64,000 nt of DNA from Cardiocondyla obscurior (taxonomy: Eukaryota > Arthropoda > Insecta > Hymenoptera > Formicidae). Each line of letters opens with the position of its first letter. Position 1 is the stretch's first letter. A model generated the notes under the pieces. That model had not been told where the DNA came from. It did no database searches and was given only the letters and a program-made list of their open reading frames with translations. This document shows positions 56,250 to 64,000 of the stretch, piece after piece. Location of the stretch: positions 6,741,001 through 6,805,000 of the forward strand of contig NC_091870.1 in the NCBI RefSeq assembly GCF_019399895.1. Reading direction: 5' to 3'. The position numbers and the translations under genes were made by a program.

Positions 56250-59200
56250 GTAATATATGAAAATATTCCACGAATCGTGCAGCTTATCTTTACTGCACCA
56301 TTATAGCACTAATGATCTGCTTCCGAGGCTTACTTTATTCTACGTTATCTGTTTGAATTATAGCTTCCACGCGATTTATCTGATTATAATAGGGAAATTA
56401 CCTGTCTTCGGAGCGCGGAGTTGGATAAAAAATGCTTCGCAAAAATTAAAAGATGCTTGGAAATTATGAGAAACTTGTCCGTGATCTGTCTGTATGTAAT
56501 AAATAGCAGACAAAAGTGAACAAAAATACCGTATATGTAAATAGATTATTATGTTTAAGAAACATATAAATAACAAATTAAAAATAAAAATTACGAGACC
56601 TCGTCACGTATTTCAATAGAAATGCAATTTGATGCTTAATTAATTCAAATTAAAAGTTGTTGAAATTAGGAAATATTATTCTTGCGTAATCGTACGAGTC
56701 GGTCGAACGGCGGTTCGTAAAACGGTACGAGGTGCTAAACGTGCGATTGGTAGGTGCACAGGAAAAAAAAATACTTGGTGAACACGACTCAAACGATGGA
56801 AAGGCGGTCTGATAAGAGCGAAAGAGAAAGAGAGAGAAAAAGAGAGAAGGAAAACCAAAGAGCTCGTTAGAATTTTTCCACGGACGCTAACCATCTCGGT
56901 GAGTAAAGAGCATCAGACAATGCTGTCCTCTGTGCTCCTTGGAGGTGCAGCGCTAACGAGACGGACGAACACCGGCTGGTCCCCGTGAATTGTTTCAGCA
57001 AACAACGAAACAATGGACAGTGGCCAAGCGATACTAATGGTTGGTTTATACGCTCTTTAACTCGACGTCTCCCACCGGCCAATACAGCAAACGGGGACGG
57101 CGCGCCACTCCGAAGCCGCGTTTTATCTGCTCCGACTTATCCATCGACGATATTTATTCTAATTACATTTAATTACGGAGTTTTTTCCCCTCCCTTATTT
57201 GCAACTATTTCTACATTGTGTAATAACGCAAACATCGCATCTCAGACGATTATCCGCGGTTATAATGAACGCAAACTTCCCGCGCGTAATTCACATCGCG
57301 TCATTATGTACACAGAATCCCTCGCGCCTAAGAAGCCGCGTCGTATCGTGCGCCGAGATCTTGACGGTCGTTTACTGGGGTGAGATGGAAGCGGGTCGTT
57401 CCCCGAGCCGAAATCAGCGTCTCACCTACGCCGGGCGATTCTCGATACTACCCCAAATTGTTAATAACACTTCACCCTCGTGGCGCGAGATATCGCGCCT
57501 GGGTCTCGCATTACCATGTGAATATAGTCGTATAGCTTGAGGGGTAAGCGAGCCCGTTTACGAGGGTACAACCCCCCTCTGGATATATTATTCTATGGGC
57601 GCTAATGTAATATGACGAAGGTCGGGTGGGTCTCCCGCGCGTCGCGCTTATCTCGCGCGGAGATAAGAGGGCCCCGCTAGTTATCCAGTTAGCTCGTTAT
57701 TGTCCAATGATTTTAGATCGTCCACCGATACATCGTTTTAACGCCGTCGAGCACGTGCCGCGGACCGTACCCCCCCCCGCGCTAACGGACGCTGCGACGG
57801 GATACGATGACAAATGACACGAAGAACGATCGATCTCTTCCAGCCTAACAGATTTGATTCCATGGCGGGAAATGTCGTTGATTCAGAAGAAGTCGATATG
57901 GGATAATACTTGCGGGAAATAAAATCTATCGCGCGTTTGACGGAATTATCATATCGCTCTGGTTCGGCGAAAAATCTAAGATGTATTTATTCTTTTTAAT
58001 TTTTGTTGAAATTAGAAAATATCAAATTAATTTAACGTAGGTATATAAATGTAAAAAAAAAAAGACTGACCAAAGACGGTATCTGATTACGCAATAATGA
58101 ATACGCATACATTACTTTACTAATAGCGCCCGCGTATTTAACACCTCCGCGATGAATCTCATGAGAACGTAACGTGGTCGCGGCGGCAATTACGTCGGCT
58201 CTCAAGTTTCGTCTTTTGAAACGCACGACCCGCGCCGTCTTTGGTGGTTGCTGACTCCGGCCGACGGAAGGTGAGAATTAACGACGACCGCTAAAGGCGA
58301 TACCGTTTCCGTCGCGCCTCGCTGCGGAGGAACAGCGGGCGCGATTCATCGATCGTTTGTGAGAAAGAACGAAACATTTGTCGGATTCTTGAAAGACGGG
58401 CCGAGGCTCTCTCAAAAGATACTGACTGGAAATACCGTGAATCTATTTGTATAATTAAAATGAGAATTCCATGCGCTTAGCCGGTCGTTTGCTTATCCGT
58501 TTATCCGTTTAGATTTTTACAAAATCAATTACCTCACGAAATTAGCATTATATAAAAGTTTTCCGCATAATTTTCTGATATTTGATACGGCCACTTTGCC
58601 TCGCGTCGCTTCCTTTCCCACTCCGACCGTCTCAAATTGGCCTCCACCGCCAAACATTCCCTATATCCAAGTATTGGAAAACGTCACCATTAACCAATGG
58701 TCGAGGAAGGAAAAGAGAAAGAGAGAGAGAGAGAAAGCGGGAGAGAGCCCGAACGTCCGAAGAGGCACGCAGGGGTTGCCGAGGGATCGAAAAGCAGAGA
58801 AAGGGCGAGGTTAGAAATAGGAGCTAACCGAGCGTGAGAGATTAACCCCTCTAACAGCGGCCGCCCAGTATATCAAGGCCCCGTGATAAAACGCCGCCGG
58901 CCTCCGGCTGCGTGTTGCCACCCCTAACAGTCTCTATTGACTACCAGAATCCAATATATTCTACTCCAACGGCGGAGAAAACCGACTAGGAGGCGCCGGA
59001 ATTTCATACATCTTCTTTTGGCGATCCATCGCTTGGGGTGAAACCAACCCCCTCGGCCGAATTCTCGCCCCTCGCGCCGCGTCTACCTAGCTGATACATC
59101 CCTCTCTTCGCGGCAACTATCGTGGTTCTCACGGATACTACGATAACGGGCACGATCGCTCGGGATTGAACTCGTTTCACCCTCGAATCGAAAACCCAGC

Positions 59201-61950
59201 ACACGATCACCGCTGTATCGGCACTTGCATTTATTTCGCCGCCGGCGGCCGGTGAAGTTGCCGAGACCGAAAGGCCGCAGGATAGCGCGACGGTGAGAAA
59301 AGCGGCTCGTAAATGTGCATGTGAGGTTATCGAAGGAGCGATTCTATTAATTGAGGCGGCACGTAGCAAAGCAATCGAACAGAGCGCACTAAGTGCGTAA
59401 TTGAAGGTATGAACGGAGGGTTTGAGAGAAGCTCAGTCGACCGGAACATTAATCGAATGTTTCTCACTATTAACGATGGCATTTATAGATAAAGAAAAAA
59501 GAGAGACGTAAGTTCTACGCATATAAAAAAAATACTTGAGACAAAGAAAATAATTAAAATTAAAAAATATCTCGTCGTTTAATTAAAAATAGAACAAGAG
59601 TATTTAAATTTTACTTTTTTTTTTCTTTTCTAACAAGTTTATTTATCCTTGGGCAAATGCAAAAAAGAAAAAAACCTCATTATACGTAAAAGATAATGAT
59701 ATCACATAGATTAATTGACTATACTAGGTATTAACTGCATATTATTACTACTTAGTATGGAGAGGATAAAGAAGTATTCTCAATACATCACAATAATTAA
59801 AAAATTATAAAATTAATAAAAAATTATAAAATATTTATGACTATGTATGTGACGTGTAAAAAAAATTCTCGCTTTCTCTAGTTTACGTCGCGGATATCAA
59901 ATACTGACGAATGGACAGAAGTGCCAAATGGCTAATACAGCTTCGAAAATCGGTGAATGTCAAAGAGTGTAAACGTAGTGGTAGATACGAAGCAACGAGG
60001 GATGATCCACTCCGCTCCCTAATGCCTAAACACCCTAATAGCTCCGTAAACAGCGGAACCGGCCGTGCGCTTTGAAGTCAGCGCGATTTCGAATTTTCGA
60101 AAAGATCCAGGCGGAAACGCTGGGCGCGTTTGACTTGTAAGCGGATAACGTTGAGTCAATGGCTTATTGTTTCGGAGGGGTCGTGGATCGGAACAGTTCG
60201 AGGGTTATCGATGGGATTGTGTTTGCCCAGTTGGACTAATAAACTATCTTCCTTCCTGACACCGAAAGCGCAGCTCGGTTTTCGGGATTTCCGTTGCGGT
60301 GCTAAATTCTTAACTATTATTTAAAAGAAACGTTAATTTTTTATGTTAAACTGAAATGGCAAGAGCTTTCACAAATTCTATTGTAAAGCGCTAATACAGT
60401 AAGAATAAAACGAGCGAATTAGCTGGTGATTCGCGATGCAATACCGGCATTTGAAGCGTATCTTTCTTGAAAAAAAAAAAAAAAAGTAATTCGAGGGCGA
60501 AATAAAGGTGATTATCCCAGGGGCCAGTAGGTGACGCAGAGACATAGAACAGATAAGAGGAATTTTATCTAGAAGAATAACGCTCCGTAGAATGTAAATT
60601 TACTACTTCTCCCTACTCTACTTCGGCACCCCTTCGGCAGCCACTCATCCTACCGCGTCCTCCTTCTCTTTCTCGTCTGCTCTCTTCGTTTTCCTCGCTT
60701 ACTTTTTTTTTTTTATCCCGAACATTCGCGTTATCCGCATCGAATCTTTCAATAAAAAATTTTGTAGCCCCGCGGAGTCAGCGCCATTTTGTGAGTTTAA
60801 ATGGAAATCCGGCTGGGAGAGTGGCAGGGGGTGGCGACCGGGAGGACGGCGGAGCACTCTTAGCATGCAAATTAAAGTGCTGCCATTTGAATGCGAATAA
60901 AACGCCCCCGAGAGTGGAGAGTAGCGTAGAAAAAGAGGGCGGAGAGCACAAGAAGGGAAGAGAGAGAGATAGAAAAAAGGGGATAGAGAGTGACAGAAAG
61001 CTCGAAGGGAGAGGACGAACGGAAAGCCGTGCTTGACAGATCGCGCGACAGAGGTGCTTACGCGGTCGAAGAGGAAATTTCGAAAAGAATTTCTCTTCTG
61101 TAAAAAGAAAATTTGGGTCGAGGAAAAAAAAAAGAGCCATGTAGGCTAGATTCTAGCGTTGAAAACGAGGGTCCTGAGTTCGAGACAGACTATCTGCTCT
61201 ATTTTTTCCGTCGCCTACCAAGAAAGAAAGAAAAAAAAAAAAGGTGAAAAGAAAAAAGGAGGAAAAGGGGACGCTTGGGGAATCAGCGACGGATTTGAAT
61301 ATTGATTCGTTTTATTTAAATTCAATGCCCTTATCGCCGACCGGATATCTTACACTGAAATTGGACGTGATAACGAAAAGCGAAACGACATTGGATCGAG
61401 CGAATAGGCTGGATTGGCGCGAATACTCGTTCGTCGGGTGCGGGGGTTATTTTGGGGCACGAGTAAAGACGGCAAGTGCCGTAGGACAGAAGAGAAATGC
61501 AAAAGAAAGCAAACGGAATTTATAAAACGATTTTTCTTCCTTCCTAAAAGCTCGCGCGCCCTCGATCGTCTTCTCTACTTTTCACGGCGCTCTTGAAATC
61601 GACACGGAAAAAATTGCCCGCGAAAATACTTGAGCAAGGGACGGGATTTGACGAAGATATTAATTCTCACTAGAATTTTGAACGAGACATGTTCCTTGAG
61701 AACGCTATTCATTCGACTTTCTACACGGTTTCACTATTAAATTCTCAGCAAGATTTAAATAAGTATATTTAATACAATATTCTTTTAATCACATTACGGG
61801 ATATTATTAAATTTCAAACTGTTTCGCAGAAATGTTAGTAACATCATAATAATATATCGTATTAATTTATTCATTTAAAAATAAAACATTTGTAATTTCT
61901 GTCAAAGTGAATATTCAAGAATAAAAAAATTATAATTTAACTTTAAATAT
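56250..61950. other. Intergenic sequence, no gene recognised
   Basis: It contains GA-rich runs (56815-56865, 58690-58745, 60940-60990), C/T-rich runs (60605-60700), poly-A/T (60470-60486, 60701-60714, 61227-61242) and CpG-rich unique stretches. Part of it, 60770-60915, has ATGCAAATTAAAG, an octamer/homeodomain-type site, and GAATAAAACGCCCCC close together and could be an enhancer. No exon is supported. Confidence 0.45.
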
Positions 61951-61954
61951 CTAT

Positions 61955-62205
61955 GGAACCGGGCAATGGTCGAGCACGCTAAGCACCAAGTTGATAAGGC
62001 GTGGTTCAAATCCCGACTAGCTGTGAACGAAAGACAGATACACGCAACGTCTCCGAAACATACGAACAGTATACAGTAGGAGGAACGGGGTGATGGCTGT
62101 CGGAAACCCATAGGTAAGAAATTAAGAAAAAAGAAAGAAGAAAGAGAGTAAAAGTGGCCGTTCGGAACCGGCGTTAAACAGTAAACGGCGTTAAACATAT
62201 TTAAT
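61955..62205 (+). mobile_element. tRNA-derived SINE
   Basis: An A-box-like TGGTCGAGCACG (61967-61978) and a B-box GGTTCAAATCC (62003-62013) are spaced as in a tRNA, giving an internal RNA polymerase III promoter. The acceptor and T stems do not pair well, and about 190 bp of unrelated sequence follow, with an A/G-rich part at 62118-62150. That fits a SINE rather than a working tRNA. The 3' boundary is uncertain, and no partner LINE tail was recognised. Confidence 0.65.
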
Positions 62206-62280
62206 CCCCATATTTAATTATGAACTTGGCAACCCCAAAAAAAGTCTGATTAATAATCCTACTTTAAATATCGATGTTTA

Positions 62281-62326
62281 ATACCATATATTTTAATACC
62301 ATATATTTTAATACCATATATATTAA
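62281..62326. repeat. 15-bp tandem repeat, three units
   Basis: ATACCATATATTTTA is repeated at 62281, 62296 and 62311 with one change in the third unit. It is AT-rich minisatellite DNA with no apparent function. Confidence 0.85.
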
Positions 62327-63380
62327 TACATAATATATTTAAATTTCAACTAATATCTTAGCAAAAAAAAAAATATTATTTCTTATTCCTGTGAATCGTG
62401 GAACTTCTACAAGACGGCATTAGGTGAGCGAAATAATTCTAAAGAAATTTCATAACTGTCGCGACGACGGACCGCGGCGTCGCTATAAAAGATTCCGCAG
62501 GTAATAACCAAAGCAAGAAAGGCAAGAGCTCTCCCCCGTGTGTTCTCAAGATGAAGGAAAATTCGAAAAAGGATTTAATAGAAAACGAAGGGGAAAAATT
62601 CAATCAAATTAGCAGAGAAAATCGCATATATAGAAATATCGCATATATAGTCCACATAAATAAAAAAAAAATTCAAGAAATCATATTGGTACTAAAAAAA
62701 AAAAAAAAATGCAGCACCAAGATACGACGATTAATTTGATTAAGTATATATTGACCAAATTTTTTAGTTTGCTTTACGAAATTCTGATTGCGCTTACAAA
62801 TTAATTTTTTCAGTGCGAGAAAATTACAACAACCCTAACAAAACTAATAAATCAAGTAGCAACAAATAGAATAAAATTATAAAGCGAGTTGCAAAAGTAT
62901 GCAAAAATGTAAACGTTTAATAAATAAATAAAAAAAAAAAAAAAAATACTTGTGTAAGAAAAATGTAAGACTTCTAAGGGAAAATCTATCGAAGCGAGAA
63001 TCTCGATGCGCGACGGCTCGTTTTAACGTAATTCGCCGATTCCTGTGCAAACGCGTATTCCGATATTCCGATCAGCCTCGACGCGAACGGAGGCTGGACC
63101 GCGGTCATCCAGCGGGATACGCCACCGGCACTGGGACTTATCCCCGGGGACAACGCGGATTTCCTTGCGAGCACTTGATCCCACGACGTGCGTCCGAGCG
63201 CGGAGTAAGGGAGGGAGGAAGGTAAGCGCCATGTAAATCCGCGGATACGTACGCAGACGGGTGCACTTGCGTTAAACAATGGCCTTTGTTTCGCCAGAAG
63301 TGCCAGCAGGAAAAAGGCTCGCGGCCACCGATACATCGGGGAAACCTTAGATTTTTTTTTAACGCTATAGACGGTGCAGG
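62327..63380. other. Intergenic sequence, no gene recognised
   Basis: AT-rich to about 62950 with a long poly-A at 62932-62946, then CpG-rich. Overlapping ORFs on both strands at 62986-63390 show no domain. Confidence 0.45.
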
Positions 63381-63803
63381 TACGCGTCACCTGCTTTCAA
63401 GTATTTTGCGTCGTGATCGCCAATTCGCGTCGAGCTCGCGATCGTCTCGCGATTTTCGTTCGTTTCTCAGCCACGAGTTCCGCGAAAGAATGCCGGGTGC
63501 GTTAAATCCGTGCCGCGTAATCGTTGAAGTGAGGTGTCTAACCGTGTAATCGTTGAGGCACGTCCGAAAGTGTGCTCGTACCGCGATCGCGCAACTAGTG
63601 TCCGTCCTCGTTGAAACGACACCGTTACTATCGTCTTCTCGTCGAGGAAATTTTATGTGCCAGCGAGCTTCACGAGATGTCGAAGAGAAAACGAACAAGA
63701 TAAGTAAGTAGCATGCAATCCATTTTTCTGAATTTACGCGTTACACGTAATTATTTTTATGATAATTAATTTGGTTTTTTGTAGAAAACGTCTGTCATTG
63801 CCA
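63381..63803 (+). other. Candidate 5' untranslated exons of a further gene
   Basis: A CpG-rich block ends at a strong donor-like GTAAGT (63704-63709). The next 81 bp end in a T-rich tract and TTTTTTGTAG (acceptor at 63783-63784), followed by 19 bp and a GTGAGT donor (63804-63809). This could be a 5' exon, a short intron and a 19-nt microexon reading off the right edge. No long coding frame is present, so this is inference from splice signals only. Confidence 0.25.
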
Positions 63804-64000
63804 GTGAGTACGTTCAACGCATCTTTAAAAAATGCCGGTACATAAAACTCGTTCGGCGAAAAAATTTAATTTAAAGTAGTACATCTTGTACGTACACGTT
63901 GGACAGAACGGAGAAAATTTCGACATATTAATCCGAAGTCTTTTCTAATTTTTTTCCGACGACCCTACGAAAACAAATATGTTTTTATAATTGAACGAAC

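Noticed and set aside
59004..59369. 121-codon minus-strand ORF with a hydrophobic segment
   Set aside because: No family recognised, no splice or promoter context, and similar chance frames are common in the CpG-rich stretches.
61141..61240. Second SINE (GAGTTCGAGAC B-box-like site with A-rich tail)
   Set aside because: No A box was found at the right distance and the B box is imperfect; too weak to call.
61960..62030. Functional tRNA gene
   Set aside because: Promoter boxes fit, but the T stem and acceptor stem do not pair, so a SINE is more likely.

Overview
The window looks like nuclear DNA from an insect, most likely a hymenopteran and quite possibly an ant. The reasons are a spliced Msx/Drop-class homeobox gene pair with GT-AG introns, AT-rich spacers alternating with CpG-rich stretches, and many short palindromic DNA-transposon derivatives next to Tc1/mariner-type and gag-like debris. 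The species is inferred, not read from the sequence.

Only two genes are well supported. Both are on the + strand and both encode an Msx (muscle segment homeobox) homeodomain. Gene A (432-2728) is cut by the left window edge; its homeodomain exon and its 3' exon are present. Gene B (36724-41766) is complete: three exons, 424 residues, an N-terminal Groucho-type eh1 motif, an acidic stretch, a poly-alanine run and the homeodomain. By eye the two homeodomains differ at 5 of 60 positions. Both genes have a phase-1 intron before the homeodomain and a phase-0 intron between homeodomain residues 44 and 45. They are tandem paralogues about 34 kb apart. In insects Msx proteins are repressors that specify dorsal neuroectoderm and muscle identity, so the long spacer is a natural place for shared or divided enhancers.

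The 34 kb between the genes (2.7-36.7 kb) holds no convincing gene. It carries homopolymer and purine- or pyrimidine-rich tracts, one large palindrome (20.3-20.5 kb), a 174-bp tandem repeat (22.8-23.3 kb), a composite repeat ending near a gag-like fragment (25.5-26.9 kb), dispersed repeat copies (8.2, 16.4, 32.9 and 34.0 kb), and a few compact inverted motifs that could be regulatory.

Downstream of gene B (42.3-56.3 kb) the sequence becomes repeat-dense. There are foldback elements at 42.3, 42.7, 51.9, 52.9 and 55.4 kb, a duplicated module of about 650 bp at 43.9 and 46.3 kb, a 191-bp tandem array at 48.1-49.1 kb, and a second composite repeat joined to a Tc1/mariner-type transposase fragment at 53.5-54.7 kb. 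One copy of the duplicated module contains a palindromic MITE with a TA duplication while the other shows the empty site, which gives the MITE's target site directly.

The last 8 kb hold one tRNA-derived SINE and otherwise unassigned DNA. At the right edge there is a CpG-rich stretch with splice-like signals that may be the 5' end of another gene. I found no demonstrable new biological system. The most unusual structures are the duplicated module with divergent ORF starts around a 44-bp palindrome, and the tandem array grown from one arm of a foldback element.
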